DNA of 64,000 nt from Flavivirga amylovorans (lineage in GTDB: Bacteria; Bacteroidota; Bacteroidia; Flavobacteriales; Flavobacteriaceae): assembly GCF_030540875.1 (NCBI RefSeq), contig NZ_JAUOEM010000003.1:186001-250000 (forward strand), given 5' to 3'. This document shows positions 1 to 9,519 of this stretch, in pieces. How positions within the stretch are numbered: position 1 is the first letter of the stretch; every line of letters begins with the position of its first letter. The notes beneath the pieces were generated by a model. It searched no databases. It worked only from the letters and a program-made list of their open reading frames with translations, and had not been told where the DNA came from. Position numbers and translations under genes: made by a program.

Positions 1-1
1 A

Positions 2-2170
2 TTGATGGTATATTGTTTATTTCTAGATAACTTGCGGTCATTTTTTGAACTTAAGAAAAAAATATCCTTTTTCTTTCTACTTCTTCTTTTTCATAGTGGA
101 TATACTCAAAGTAATAAACTTGCCAATACCTTAGAAAGCTTTAATTCATATGAGGAAAAATGGGACTTTTATTATTCGTCTGAAGTCCATCTTGATAGCA
201 TATCACAAATGTTAGAAGAAAGAATTCCTGATAATGAGTTACTTGAATTATTGTTGTTTTACAAATATAAGAGTGGTGTTAAGAATGTTTCGAAAACAAA
301 AATACAAACAGAAAAAGCTTTAAAAATAGCAAGGAACTTGCGGAAACCACTACAAGAGGCTATGGCGTTACGTTATCTTGCGCTTCCAGTTTCAGATAAA
401 TCGTTCCAATATGCAGATGATGCTCTTAAAATAGCTAAGGCTATTGATGATCAGGTGTTAATAGCAGATATTTATAATAGTATGTTCTTTATTTATAAAC
501 ACAGAGAAGATTATATTAAGGCTACCAATTATTTTCTAAAAAGTGTTGATCTTATTAATGAACATGGAGGGCATTCTATAAAAAATGTAAAATCAATGGC
601 TATAGCCAATATATCATTGAAAAATGATAATTTACCCCTGGCAGATAAAACGATAAAACTTGTTGATTATAATGATTTAAATATAAGCTATAAAAAACTT
701 TTTATGGAATTGAAGACCGAAATTCTTAGAAAGAAGAATGATGTCGATTCTCTTCAATTTTATTACAGTAAAATGCTATCTGAACTACCTTCTAATCAAA
801 CATTTCAATTTATTGCAGACGAATCTCTACAGAGGGGAGACTTAAGTATGGCTCTGGATTTTTATCATAAAGCGGCAAAAATTAGATCTAATTCATCTGA
901 ATATTCATTTAGAGTACATGGAAAAATTGCTGAGACCTACCAAAAAATGGGTGTTAAAGACAGCACAGAGCTTTTTTTAAAAAAGAGTCTTGAAGATGCT
1001 GTCCTGTTTAAAAGCACACATGATATACCTAAAGCTTATGCAGCCTTGTCATTATTTTATATTGAAGAAAAGCAGTACAATAAGGCTAAAGACTATGCTG
1101 TTAAGGGATATACGTTAGCTAAATCTAAAAGTCTTACAAAGTCTTTGGCTGAAATCACCCAAGTATTAAGTAGAATATATTCTTTGGAAGGTAAGTATGA
1201 TAAGGCTTATTTGTACTTAAAAGAAAATAAGTGGTATACAGAAAAGTTGACCATACAAGAAGCTTCAGAACTCTTACAGAAAACAGAAATAGATCGTGAA
1301 TTGAGAATGTGGTCAGAAATTCAAGAGCAAAAGATTGCCTTTGAAGTTGAGCAAAAAGATAAAGAAATTTCTATTCTAAAAACAGAGAGAAAACTCCAAG
1401 ATGTTGAGGCTAAACAACAACGAAACCTTAAAATAAACCTTATTATTGGAAGTCTTATGCTCATTGCTTTACTTCTAATTATTTGGAGTAGATTTAATAT
1501 TAAAAAGAAAGCTCTTAAGAAAATAAAGAGTAAGAATGATGAAAATCTTCTATTAATGAAAGAAATTCATCATAGGGTAAAAAATAATCTTCAGATTGTA
1601 CTAAGCCTTCTTAATGCGCAATCAAGTGCTTTTAATGATGATAAAGAGCTTAAGCTTGCATTTGTTGAAAGCCAAAATAAAATTAAGGCTATGGCTATTA
1701 TCCATCAAAATCTTTATAGTTCTAATAATTTTGTTCGTGTTCCTTCTATGAATTACCTAAATGAGCTCGTTGCGAATATTCAAGATTCATATAAAGGGAG
1801 TGATAAAAAAATTAGTTTTAATGTTAATATTGAAAATAGTGAGATTAATATGTCTATGGCGGTGCCATTAGGATTAATAGTTAATGAGCTTGTTACCAAT
1901 GCTTATAAATATGCTTTTATTTCAAGTGATAGTAACAATAAGATAACTATACATTTCGGTGAATTAGAAGAGAGTGAGGTTTATAAATTAGAGATTTCTG
2001 ATAATGGTATAGGTTTAGCAGAAAGTATTAACATAGATGAACTAACCTCTTTTGGTTTACAATTAGTAAAAGGTTTGGTACAGCAATTAAATGGAAAAAT
2101 TGAAATTAAGAGTGAAGCCAATAAGGGGACTAAATTTATAATTCATTTGACACAACCTGAAACCGTATAG
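2..2170 (+). CDS. TPR-containing sensor histidine kinase (HisKA_2 type), 5' end at window edge
   Basis: Membrane-anchored histidine kinase of about 722 residues. A signal-peptide-like stretch lies near residues 17-36. A helical TPR-like sensor region covers roughly residues 60-430 and probably sits in the periplasm. A charged coiled coil follows (about 435-475), then one membrane helix (about 478-497). The cytoplasmic kinase begins with the HisKA_2 box EIHHRVKNNLQ at about residues 521-531; H523/H524 contains the phospho-acceptor. An HATPase_c domain follows, with an N box (VNELVTNAYKYAF), DNGIG and a final GTKF segment. The frame is open to the window edge, so the start is uncertain; the first ATG is at position 5. 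HisKA_2 kinases usually partner receivers of the type encoded at 3699-5081, so that gene is a likely partner (inference). Confidence 0.88.
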   Translation: MMVYCLFLDNLRSFFELKKKISFFFLLLLFHSGYTQSNKLANTLESFNSYEEKWDFYYSSEVHLDSISQMLEERIPDNELLELLLFYKYKSGVKNVSKTKIQTEKALKIARNLRKPLQEAMALRYLALPVSDKSFQYADDALKIAKAIDDQVLIADIYNSMFFIYKHREDYIKATNYFLKSVDLINEHGGHSIKNVKSMAIANISLKNDNLPLADKTIKLVDYNDLNISYKKLFMELKTEILRKKNDVDSLQFYYSKMLSELPSNQTFQFIADESLQRGDLSMALDFYHKAAKIRSNSSEYSFRVHGKIAETYQKMGVKDSTELFLKKSLEDAVLFKSTHDIPKAYAALSLFYIEEKQYNKAKDYAVKGYTLAKSKSLTKSLAEITQVLSRIYSLEGKYDKAYLYLKENKWYTEKLTIQEASELLQKTEIDRELRMWSEIQEQKIAFEVEQKDKEISILKTERKLQDVEAKQQRNLKINLIIGSLMLIALLLIIWSRFNIKKKALKKIKSKNDENLLLMKEIHHRVKNNLQIVLSLLNAQSSAFNDDKELKLAFVESQNKIKAMAIIHQNLYSSNNFVRVPSMNYLNELVANIQDSYKGSDKKISFNVNIENSEINMSMAVPLGLIVNELVTNAYKYAFISSDSNNKITIHFGELEESEVYKLEISDNGIGLAESINIDELTSFGLQLVKGLVQQLNGKIEIKSEANKGTKFIIHLTQPETV

Positions 2171-2220
2171 CTTGAAAATATATAAGTTATTGTCCAGGCT
2201 ATAAGTTTTATCTAAGAATT

Positions 2221-2844
2221 CTATCTATACTTACGTATTCTACTCAGTGTCTCAGGAGATACTCCAATAAAGGAAGAAATTTCTTTGCAAGACAAATTTT
2301 GAATGAAATCAGGGTAATTCTTAATGATATAGTCATATTTCTGCTTTGCTGTTAAGGCTAATAAAAAAAATAGTCTTTCTTGTGAATCTATGCAATATGC
2401 TTCTGAAATTTCTCGAAAAAAGCTATCAACAGCATGGTACTTCATTTTCAATTTATAATACATATCTCTAGAGATACTATAAAAATCACAGTCCTCTAGA
2501 GCTTTTATGCCTTCTTTACTAGGGGTTTGTTTGATAAAGCTTGTATAAGCTATTACTACATCGCCTTTAAAATTAAACCAAGTAGTATACTCGTTACCAT
2601 CTTCCTTGTACCTGAATTGCTTTACAATTCCTGATTTTAAGATATAAATATTATTGCTAATTTCATGAATTCTATTTAGAAATTGCCCCCTTTTACAGTT
2701 CCCCTCTTTAAAGGAGACCATGAATTCATTATAGGCATTTATATCTCTTGATTTCATTTTTTTGAGAGCTGTGTAAGTTGCTGTACACTCAATTTGCATT
2801 GATTTTGAGCTTATTTCTGATGCTTCTTTTATATGTGATAACAT
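2221..2844 (-). CDS. Crp/Fnr family transcriptional regulator
   Basis: A 207-residue protein with a cNMP-binding-like beta-roll in the middle (about 50-130; ILKSGIVKQFRYKEDG and an F-x-GDVV stretch). A long helix and a short C-terminal helix-turn-helix follow (EISSFIGVSPETLSRIRK, about residues 187-205). This is the compact Crp/Fnr form common in Flavobacteriia, which ends just after the recognition helix. The arginines that bind cAMP in E. coli Crp are not evident, so the ligand is unknown. It converges on the kinase gene with a 50-base gap. Target genes cannot be told from the sequence. Confidence 0.85.
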   Translation of the reverse strand: MLSHIKEASEISSKSMQIECTATYTALKKMKSRDINAYNEFMVSFKEGNCKRGQFLNRIHEISNNIYILKSGIVKQFRYKEDGNEYTTWFNFKGDVVIAYTSFIKQTPSKEGIKALEDCDFYSISRDMYYKLKMKYHAVDSFFREISEAYCIDSQERLFFLLALTAKQKYDYIIKNYPDFIQNLSCKEISSFIGVSPETLSRIRKYR

Positions 2845-2904
2845 GCTATTTTGTCTTTTAGATTGAACGTAATGTGAGTTTTCTTATATAATTTGAGCAT
2901 TGTT

Positions 2905-3291
2905 TTATAATTGATAGTTTTTATGCATGCCATTAGGTATCTTATATTGAGGGTTAAAATCTTGAGTCATCCCTATTAAGAATAGATCAAATACATACGG
3001 TTTTCTAATTCCAGCTTCAATTGCCATAGTCTCTATCCAACGAACCACCTCAAAATGCTCATGATGTTTTATGGATAGCCCATCAATTAACGTTCTATCT
3101 GTTCTCCATTCCAAATTGTAAGAATCATAATTAAAAAACAGCATGTCTCCACTTTTAGTAAGCTTTTGAGTATGAAGGCTACTACTATGGAGACTATGGT
3201 ATAATACGATTTGGGTAGCTTTAGAAGAGAGTAAAAAACTTCGCTCTGTCGAGATTAGATATTTAATGGCTATTTTAATGTAACTTTCCAT
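2905..3291 (-). CDS. Hypothetical protein, 128 aa
   Basis: I do not recognise this protein. It has no signal peptide or membrane helix and is mixed in composition. It has a central aromatic stretch (NYDSYNLEWRTDRT) and a His/Glu-rich segment (KHHEHFEVVRWIE). It lies in the same direction as the Crp-type gene, 60 bases upstream of it, so the two could be co-transcribed. Its length and composition look like a real gene rather than chance, but no family was assigned. Confidence 0.5.
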   Translation of the reverse strand: MESYIKIAIKYLISTERSFLLSSKATQIVLYHSLHSSSLHTQKLTKSGDMLFFNYDSYNLEWRTDRTLIDGLSIKHHEHFEVVRWIETMAIEAGIRKPYVFDLFLIGMTQDFNPQYKIPNGMHKNYQL

Positions 3292-3482
3292 AACTTTTTA
3301 TGTGAATTTCACTTTATAAATTCAAAAAACATATATAATGCATCATATATATTGAGTGCTTTACGAAAGCCATGCCAAATATTAATTATATGTTAATAGA
3401 CTGATTGTCATATTGTTATATTATTTTTTTGTATGTGATATTTCAAATAGTAGTACAGTATTTTGTATATATACAATATATT

Positions 3483-3659
3483 ATGGCTAGAGAAGGTTTC
3501 TATTCAATTTATGATGAAGCCAGAGTCGTTCTCAAGAAAAAAAGAAAGTTTAAATATGTAGTAAATTATAGATTTATTGTGAGAGATTTTACATGTAACA
3601 CCTTGTTTTTAGGCATATACTTGTGTTTGATTTTTATGATTAATGTTTATATCTTGTGA
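3483..3659 (+). CDS. Possible small membrane protein, 58 aa
   Basis: Short open frame in the 407-base gap before the response-regulator gene. It opens with ATG at 3483; an upstream TTG at 3405 would add 26 hydrophobic residues. The product has a basic middle (KKKRKFKYVV) and one hydrophobic C-terminal segment (about residues 39-57). No family was recognised. It ends 39 bases before the response-regulator start, so it could be a small co-transcribed gene or chance. Confidence 0.22.
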   Translation: MAREGFYSIYDEARVVLKKKRKFKYVVNYRFIVRDFTCNTLFLGIYLCLIFMINVYIL

Positions 3660-3698
3660 CGTATTAAATTGTATTAAAAAATTAATATCAATAAATAA

Positions 3699-5081
3699 AT
3701 GAATGGTAAGCTTTTGGTTGTTGAAGATGAATTTGTTATTGCTCAGGACTTACGAAGAATTTGTACAAATTTAGGATATGTTATTATGGGAATGGCTAGA
3801 TCTGTAAAAGAAGCTTTGTCCCAAATTGAAATGGAGAGACCAGATTTAATTTTGCTTGATATCAAAGTGGAGGGAAAGCTTACTGGAATAGATTTGGCTC
3901 ATATTATTGATAAAAAACTTCAAATTCCTTATATATATGTAACATCGTATTCTGATTCTGATATTTTAAACCAAATGAATGCTACAAACCCAGTAGGGTA
4001 TATATTAAAACCATTCGATGAAAGAGATATTAGGGTAGCATTAGAAATAGGATATTCTAAAATTAATGATAGAATTGTTTCAAAGAACTCTAAAAAAGCT
4101 ATTTCTGCTGTAAATGAATCGGATTTTCCTATTATTGGAGAGAGTAAATCTATAAAAGATGCATTAAAGAAGGTGAGTCAGGTAGCTAGTACAGATGTTA
4201 CAGTCTTGATACATGGAGAAACAGGTACTGGTAAAGAATTATTTATGCAAGCTGTTCAGAAGATGTCGAATAGAAATGATAAAATATTAATTAAGGTAAA
4301 TTGTGCAGCTTTACCTGTTAATCTTATAGAATCTGTACTTTTTGGACATGAAAAAGGAAGTTTTACTGGAGCAACAGAAAAACGAATTGGTAAATTTGAA
4401 TTGGCTGATGGAGGGACTATTTTTTTAGACGAGATTGGAGAATTACCTCTAAGTAGTCAGGCCAAATTACTTCGTTGTTTACAAGAAAAAGAAATTGAAA
4501 CTGTAGGAGGTAGTGTTTCTAAGAAAGTAGACATTCGTATTATTGCTGCTACAAACAAAGACCTTGCAGAAGAAGTAAGAATTGGAAACTTTAGAGCAGA
4601 TTTATTCTTTCGGTTAAATATTTTTCCAATTTATGTTCCGCCGCTCAGAGATCGTGAAGATGATATTATTTTACTGGCTAATTTCTTTTTAAAAAACGTT
4701 ACCGATAAGATGCAAAAAAATGTAAACTTAATTTCTTCTAAAACAATGGAAGATTTTAAAAGATACAACTGGCCAGGTAACGTTAGAGAGCTTCAGCATT
4801 GTATTGAAAGAGGTGTGATTTTGGCAGAGAGTAATGAAGTCTCCATAACTATTGAGAACCCTAATTTAAAAGGATATGCAAGACATCATGAAGAATTTCA
4901 ATTAAAATCATTTGAAGAGACTGAACGTGAGTTAATTGTGCAAACTTTGAACTATTGTAAGGGAAAAATAAGAGGTAAAGATGGTGCTGCAGAAATCTTA
5001 AAAATGCACCCTAACACATTAGATTTTCGAATCAAAAAACTTGGAATCAAAAAGTCCATTTACCACTCTAAGGAAGAATAA
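3699..5081 (+). CDS. NtrC-family sigma-54-dependent response regulator
   Basis: A 460-residue activator in three parts. The receiver (about 1-120) has the acidic pair E9-D10, phospho-acceptor D54, T82 and K104. The AAA+ domain (about 143-375) has Walker A GETGTGKE at 173-180, the sigma-54-contacting loop GSFTGA at 220-225 (a variant of GAFTGA) and Walker B FLDE at 242-245, plus arginine-finger region residues. A Fis-type helix-turn-helix lies at about 418-455. The intact GxFTGA loop and Walker motifs predict a working sigma-54 activator. The receiver is of the sort paired with HisKA_2 kinases, so the kinase ending at 2170 is the likely partner even though two minus-strand genes lie between them. 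Targets are unknown. Confidence 0.92.
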   Translation: MNGKLLVVEDEFVIAQDLRRICTNLGYVIMGMARSVKEALSQIEMERPDLILLDIKVEGKLTGIDLAHIIDKKLQIPYIYVTSYSDSDILNQMNATNPVGYILKPFDERDIRVALEIGYSKINDRIVSKNSKKAISAVNESDFPIIGESKSIKDALKKVSQVASTDVTVLIHGETGTGKELFMQAVQKMSNRNDKILIKVNCAALPVNLIESVLFGHEKGSFTGATEKRIGKFELADGGTIFLDEIGELPLSSQAKLLRCLQEKEIETVGGSVSKKVDIRIIAATNKDLAEEVRIGNFRADLFFRLNIFPIYVPPLRDREDDIILLANFFLKNVTDKMQKNVNLISSKTMEDFKRYNWPGNVRELQHCIERGVILAESNEVSITIENPNLKGYARHHEEFQLKSFEETERELIVQTLNYCKGKIRGKDGAAEILKMHPNTLDFRIKKLGIKKSIYHSKEE

Positions 5082-5534
5082 CTATAGAAGATAATTGAAT
5101 GAGTACGTATTTTAGTAAATATTCTTTTAAGAGTAAAGAATGAATTACAGATTTGATTATTTTTGTTGGGAAAGTTTCTTTAAAATGGGGTATTTCTAGA
5201 CCATAAAGCCTGTAAACTTGTTGAAATAACTCCTCTATGGGAAGATACTGAATCCACTTATAATGTATCTAAAGAACGCATTCAAGAATAAAACTATTGA
5301 GTAGATATTGCTTTATGAGAGTGGTTCAAAATCAAATTCTAAGGCCTTTATAAAGACCTTAGAATTTAATATATTATATCCAACTCTATGTTTTGATATA
5401 CAATTATTGAAATTTTAACTGTCTAGATATAATACTACAAATATTATGTAGGATCTCCAGAAACTTTCAATTTTATATCTGTGTATATCCATAGACGTTA
5501 TTAGGCTCATTCTTCACCCTATTTTATTCCATAA
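5082..5534. other. Non-coding gap with a strong inverted repeat
   Basis: About 450 bases between the response regulator and the thioredoxin gene, which converge. A 35-codon open stretch (5184-5291, +) resembles coding sequence in composition but matches nothing I recognise. The hairpin listed separately lies at 5334-5367. I see nothing else supportable. Confidence 0.4.
5334..5367. terminator. Hairpin between convergent genes
   Basis: Perfect 11-bp inverted repeat, AAATTCTAAGG (5334-5344) and CCTTAGAATTT (5357-5367), with a 12-base loop. It sits between the ends of convergent genes, so it probably ends transcription from both sides. The A/T-rich outer arms could serve as the T-run. Confidence 0.55.
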
Positions 5535-6740
5535 TTATAGGTTTTCTATGGCTTTTCTAAGATTACTAACTGAAGGATGGTTATTATTACCTCCCGCTTT
5601 TGCGTTTTCCTCAAAGAAAATATCAAAACTTGTTTGCGCCTTTTCCTTATCTTTTTTATGCAAATAAAGTTTGGCTAACATTATATTGCCCATAATAATG
5701 CCGTTTTCTCTATCTGCGGCAAAATTTTGAGCAATTGTAATAAAATTATCTATAATTTCATTTGATGCAGCTAACTTTGGTGTTCTTAAAATTTCATCAC
5801 AAATATCATAATACACATATATGTGTTGTTTTTCACCTTTTAAAGCTTCTGCATCTTTTAACTTATTAACGTACCATGTTTGTAATTCATTATTAGCAAT
5901 ATAAAAATCGTAGCTCAAGTCTTTTTTAACATCTCTAAACTTGCTTATATCAAATAGGGTATTGCTATTTTTAATTTCTAGGTGAAGCGCTTCTAAGCTT
6001 TTACATTCTTTTGCATACTTCTGCAAATGACCAAAAATTGGCCTAAAATAAACCGTACCATACTCATAGTCTTTCGTAAGAGCCTTTACGTTCTCTTTAT
6101 TGTTTAGCAAATAGTTGAATTCCTTAGTGCCATAAGAAAAATTGGCTGCTGCTATTACAAAGAATAAATCATTAGTCATGAATTTTTCAATGGACGACTG
6201 AGCAATTATCTCTTTTGCCACAATGGCAATATTTGCAGCGTTACTTTCTGCTTGTAAAGCTTTTAAATAAGTTACCAAGAAATCATGATCCTTGTTTCCG
6301 TTGTTGTATTTTTCTTTAAGACTACTTATTCTCGTGTTTGGGTTTAGGGCGGCCTTTGCACCTTCAATTAAATCCGGAGCTTTTTTCCCACCAACAAGTT
6401 TATGAATTTCCTTGCCACTACTATCGATAAAGAGTAAGGTAGGATAGGCATTTACTCCATATTCACTATTCAGTGCAATACCTTCACCTTTTTCCATATC
6501 AATTTTTATACTAATGAAATTTTCATTAAAAAAATCACCAACTTCTTTTTGGGGAAATATTTCTTTGGTCATCCATTTACAAGGACCACACCAAGTTGTA
6601 TAGCAATCCATGAATAAGATTTTGTTTTCTTTTTTTGCCTTTTGTAGAGCTTCTTTAAATGAGGTTTTTTCGAATGAAACACCTTGACAAAATGATAGGT
6701 TTAACACGCCTATAGCTAATAATGTAAATATTTTTTTCAT
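5535..6740 (-). CDS. Secreted thioredoxin-family protein
   Basis: A 401-residue protein with an N-terminal signal peptide (about 1-19). A thioredoxin fold follows (about 23-135) with the redox motif W-CGPC-K (C51, C54) and the cis-proline segment AYPT. The remaining 260 residues are helical with no motif I recognise, possibly TPR-like. The family works in the periplasm of Bacteroidota, reducing or isomerising disulfides; the substrate is unknown. It is the last gene of the minus-strand series that starts with fecR at 14317, and the relic at 6753-6950 lies just upstream. Confidence 0.85.
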   Translation of the reverse strand: MKKIFTLLAIGVLNLSFCQGVSFEKTSFKEALQKAKKENKILFMDCYTTWCGPCKWMTKEIFPQKEVGDFFNENFISIKIDMEKGEGIALNSEYGVNAYPTLLFIDSSGKEIHKLVGGKKAPDLIEGAKAALNPNTRISSLKEKYNNGNKDHDFLVTYLKALQAESNAANIAIVAKEIIAQSSIEKFMTNDLFFVIAAANFSYGTKEFNYLLNNKENVKALTKDYEYGTVYFRPIFGHLQKYAKECKSLEALHLEIKNSNTLFDISKFRDVKKDLSYDFYIANNELQTWYVNKLKDAEALKGEKQHIYVYYDICDEILRTPKLAASNEIIDNFITIAQNFAADRENGIIMGNIMLAKLYLHKKDKEKAQTSFDIFFEENAKAGGNNNHPSVSNLRKAIENL

Positions 6741-6752
6741 ATAATAATTATT

Positions 6753-6950
6753 TTAATTAGTCGCATGACTTTTAAATAATGTTAAAAACACTGTTATACC
6801 TTGCCCACGATTATAAACTTTGTCCATTACCTTGCGCTTGGCTTGAAGATATTCTGAAACACCTGCTCCTTCACCTGAAACCTATAAGGTATTTTCTTTT
6901 TTACAGGAAAGAAATGTACATGTCGCTACGAATACAATTAGCGTTTTTAT
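6753..6950 (-). pseudogene. Relic of a TlpA-type lipoprotein gene
   Basis: The codon after the TAG of the neighbouring TlpA gene is ATA, where an ATG would be expected. Reading on gives a lipoprotein signal (IKTLIVFVATCTFLSCKKE), then an in-frame TAG after about 22 codons. The next stretch, GEGAGVSEYLQAKRKVMDKV, resembles GNGAEANNYLVKKG in the intact TlpA lipoprotein at 15215-16216. The frame ends at TAA (6753-6755). The signal peptide has been joined to an internal segment, so most of the N-terminal domain and all of the thioredoxin domain are gone. The operon therefore once held a third thioredoxin-type gene here. Confidence 0.6.
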
Positions 6951-8024
6951 CTATTTAAGTATTTTTTTTAGTTCTTCCGTTAAGTTATCTTCGTATTTAT
7001 GCTTGTAAATAATTTTACCTTCTGGAGATATTAATACTAAATGAGGAATAGCTACCACTGTATATTTAGAACCAATGTCTACTTTTAAACTGTCATCATC
7101 TATAACCTGCGCCCAAGGTAATTTGTGTTTCTCAACAGCCTCAATCCATTTATCATAATTTTTATCTGTGCTAATACTTATCATTTCTAGTTTTTCTTTA
7201 CTGTAAGATGCTCTAATTTCTTTTAGCTCTGGAAAACTAGCAATACAAGGCGTACACCAATATGCCCAAAAATCAATTAATAAATATTTTCCTTTGAAAT
7301 CTGTAATTGATATATTTTTCCCTTCGGGGTTTTTAAGTGTAAATAGAGGTGCCGGTTTACCAATTTTTACCAAATGTAGATTTCTTTGTCTTTCAAGTAA
7401 AGGTTGTAGGAAATAATTATTCTTAAAACTACTGTCAAAGCTTGAGATTACCTCATCCAAATTACTCCCATCTGCACTCCAAAATTGACTATAAGCTATT
7501 TGTGCTAAACCAGAATTAGTAGGATGTTTTTTAATAATTTCAATGAGCTTACTAGGAAATTTTGTAATAAAGTCTTCTTCTTCTGAAGAACGCTCCTTTT
7601 TATATCTTAATTTTTCAATTTCTGATATTCGTAATTCTTCTTTTATAGCCATAAATTCGTTGTGTCTAGCAGGCCCCTCAACAGTAAGGTCATTGTTTTC
7701 AATTGATATCTTAAATTTTCCGACACCAGTAAACAACTCTGTAGAATAACTATTAACTCCAATCTTTAAGTTAACTTTTCTCAAAGCTTGTACTGTATCA
7801 ATTTCAATTTTTGTAATGCTTCCTTTAATAGAATCTTTAATGGTTAGCTTATTATACTCTTCCATACTTTGAACACGTTGATATGGAGAGATAACCAAGA
7901 CTCCATTTTCATTACCATCTGTATGAATTTCGATTTGGCATGTATTCAAAGGTGTACTTTCCTTTTTTTTACAAGCTCCTAGAAATATTACAAGCCCAAG
8001 TGTTAAAAAAAATAACTTTTTCAT
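6951..8024 (-). CDS. TlpA family thiol-disulfide oxidoreductase lipoprotein
   Basis: A 357-residue lipoprotein with lipobox LGAC near residue 18. An N-terminal beta domain of the DUF4369 kind covers about 25-130, then a helical spacer. The AhpC/TlpA thioredoxin domain (about 220-357) has W-CTPC (C257, C260). Such proteins face the periplasm and reduce disulfides, usually fed by a DsbD/CcdA membrane donor. The gene follows susD by 87 bases on the same strand, so it is probably part of the fecR-susC-susD transcript. The second motif residue is T rather than G, as in many Bacteroidota TlpA proteins. Confidence 0.88.
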   Translation of the reverse strand: MKKLFFLTLGLVIFLGACKKKESTPLNTCQIEIHTDGNENGVLVISPYQRVQSMEEYNKLTIKDSIKGSITKIEIDTVQALRKVNLKIGVNSYSTELFTGVGKFKISIENNDLTVEGPARHNEFMAIKEELRISEIEKLRYKKERSSEEEDFITKFPSKLIEIIKKHPTNSGLAQIAYSQFWSADGSNLDEVISSFDSSFKNNYFLQPLLERQRNLHLVKIGKPAPLFTLKNPEGKNISITDFKGKYLLIDFWAYWCTPCIASFPELKEIRASYSKEKLEMISISTDKNYDKWIEAVEKHKLPWAQVIDDDSLKVDIGSKYTVVAIPHLVLISPEGKIIYKHKYEDNLTEELKKILK

Positions 8025-8111
8025 AAGTTTTGAATTTATAAATTATGATGTTTATAAAAACAGAAAGCTAAATAAATATTTAGCTTTCTGTTGTTTTGAT
8101 TAAAACGTATT

Positions 8112-9509
8112 TTATTCTCGAATGTTTTCCCCAATTTCTGGGCTTTGCAATATGTATTTTGCTGCTATTGGAAATGCCCAATTAGTACTATTGGCATTTA
8201 ATGTATATGTGGTTCCGTTAAATACATGTGTAAGATCAGTTTTAGGTGTATCATAAACATTATATCGCTTTAGATCAAAGAAACGATGTCCTTTCATTAT
8301 TAATTCAAGACGCCTTTCTGTTTTTATCCAGTTCAACACTTCCGTTTGATCAGCACTTGCAAAAGGTGTAAAGGTACCTGTATCAACACGCATTTCTCTT
8401 AATGTATTTAAATCATTCAAGGCTTCAGACAAATTACCTAATCTTGCGCTGCACTCAGCTCTAGTGAGGTGCATTTCTGGCACAGATGGTCCAATCTCTT
8501 TAAAATTTCTTGCAAACCCAGTAGCATAGATACTTTCTGTCCCGCCTAGACCGAAAAGAAATGGTCCTGCAAAACGTCTTCTACGTTGATCATTTGGTGC
8601 TATTAAACTTAAGAAATCATTAGAAGCGATTCTAAACGAAAATGTATTGTTACTAGCTTTATGCCAAATAATCTCAGCATCATCTTCAGGTAAATCACCA
8701 GGATTCACAACACCAGGAAAGAACCAATCTGGATGCGTGTTAAAATCTACTAATGTATTTGATAGTAGCAACGCATTATTTGAAGCTTCCCAGGCTTTTT
8801 GAAACTCGCCCATATAAAGATAAACTCTTGCCAATAAACTGTATACGCCAGCCTTTGATGGTCTATGTACAAACTCAGGAGTATCAGGTAAATTGTCTAG
8901 AGCTTCATTTAAATCATCTAGTATTAGGTTATAAACATCTTCAATTGTAGCTCGAGGAAACTCAATGCCCACCAGTTCAGTTCCTAGCCTTAGTGGCACT
9001 CCCAAATCGGTAGTCACAGATGCCGGGTTATAATGAACACCATATAAATTCACTAAAATAAAATAAGCAAATGCTCTATGTGCCTGTGCTTCTGCTTTTA
9101 AAGCTAGCTTTTCTTGTAGTGTTCCATTTGTTGCGTCTAAAATTTCCTCTAGAACGATATTCGCAGTATATATTTGACCATATAACAATTGCCAATCTTC
9201 ATCTTCTTGGTCCTGTGTAAAAATATTATCACTCCAAGTATAGATATTTACATCAGGGGTACCTTCGGGATAATTATCAGATAAATTATCAGTAATCATT
9301 ACATCATCACTGGCTATTTCAGTCCCAGAAAATGTTTCTACAAATCCAGCAGAAATGCCTCCAAAATCCAATGTTTGATCCAATAAAAGTCTGTAGTCGT
9401 CTACTTTATTTGGAATTATTTGACCTTTTGGTTGTATGTCTAAGTACTCTTCTCGATCACAAGAGAATACTAAAAATGTAAGGCATAATATATATAAGTA
9501 TTTTTTCAT
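8112..9509 (-). CDS. SusD/RagB-family nutrient-binding outer membrane lipoprotein (module A)
   Basis: Surface lipoprotein of about 465 residues that caps the SusC-type channel and binds the imported substrate. The start at 9509 gives MKKYLYILCLTFLVFSC with a lipobox Cys and lies 10 bases past the susC stop. A longer reading from 9533 would overlap susC and bury the signal peptide. The N-terminal LDIQPKGQIIP segment, the TPR-like helices (QAHRAFAYFILVNLYG, YSLLARVYLYMGEFQKAWEASNNAL) and the C-terminal ERRLELIMKGHRFFDLKRY block are typical of the RagB/SusD family. The substrate is not visible from sequence. No glycoside hydrolase is nearby, so a peptide or other non-glycan ligand is as likely as a sugar. 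Confidence 0.93.
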   Translation of the reverse strand: MKKYLYILCLTFLVFSCDREEYLDIQPKGQIIPNKVDDYRLLLDQTLDFGGISAGFVETFSGTEIASDDVMITDNLSDNYPEGTPDVNIYTWSDNIFTQDQEDEDWQLLYGQIYTANIVLEEILDATNGTLQEKLALKAEAQAHRAFAYFILVNLYGVHYNPASVTTDLGVPLRLGTELVGIEFPRATIEDVYNLILDDLNEALDNLPDTPEFVHRPSKAGVYSLLARVYLYMGEFQKAWEASNNALLLSNTLVDFNTHPDWFFPGVVNPGDLPEDDAEIIWHKASNNTFSFRIASNDFLSLIAPNDQRRRRFAGPFLFGLGGTESIYATGFARNFKEIGPSVPEMHLTRAECSARLGNLSEALNDLNTLREMRVDTGTFTPFASADQTEVLNWIKTERRLELIMKGHRFFDLKRYNVYDTPKTDLTHVFNGTTYTLNANSTNWAFPIAAKYILQSPEIGENIRE

Positions 9510-9519
9510 TTTATTTTTT

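Noticed and set aside
5184-5291. A 35-codon open stretch downstream of the response regulator
   Set aside because: It looks coding-like in composition but has no start codon near its beginning and no recognisable family, so it was not called.
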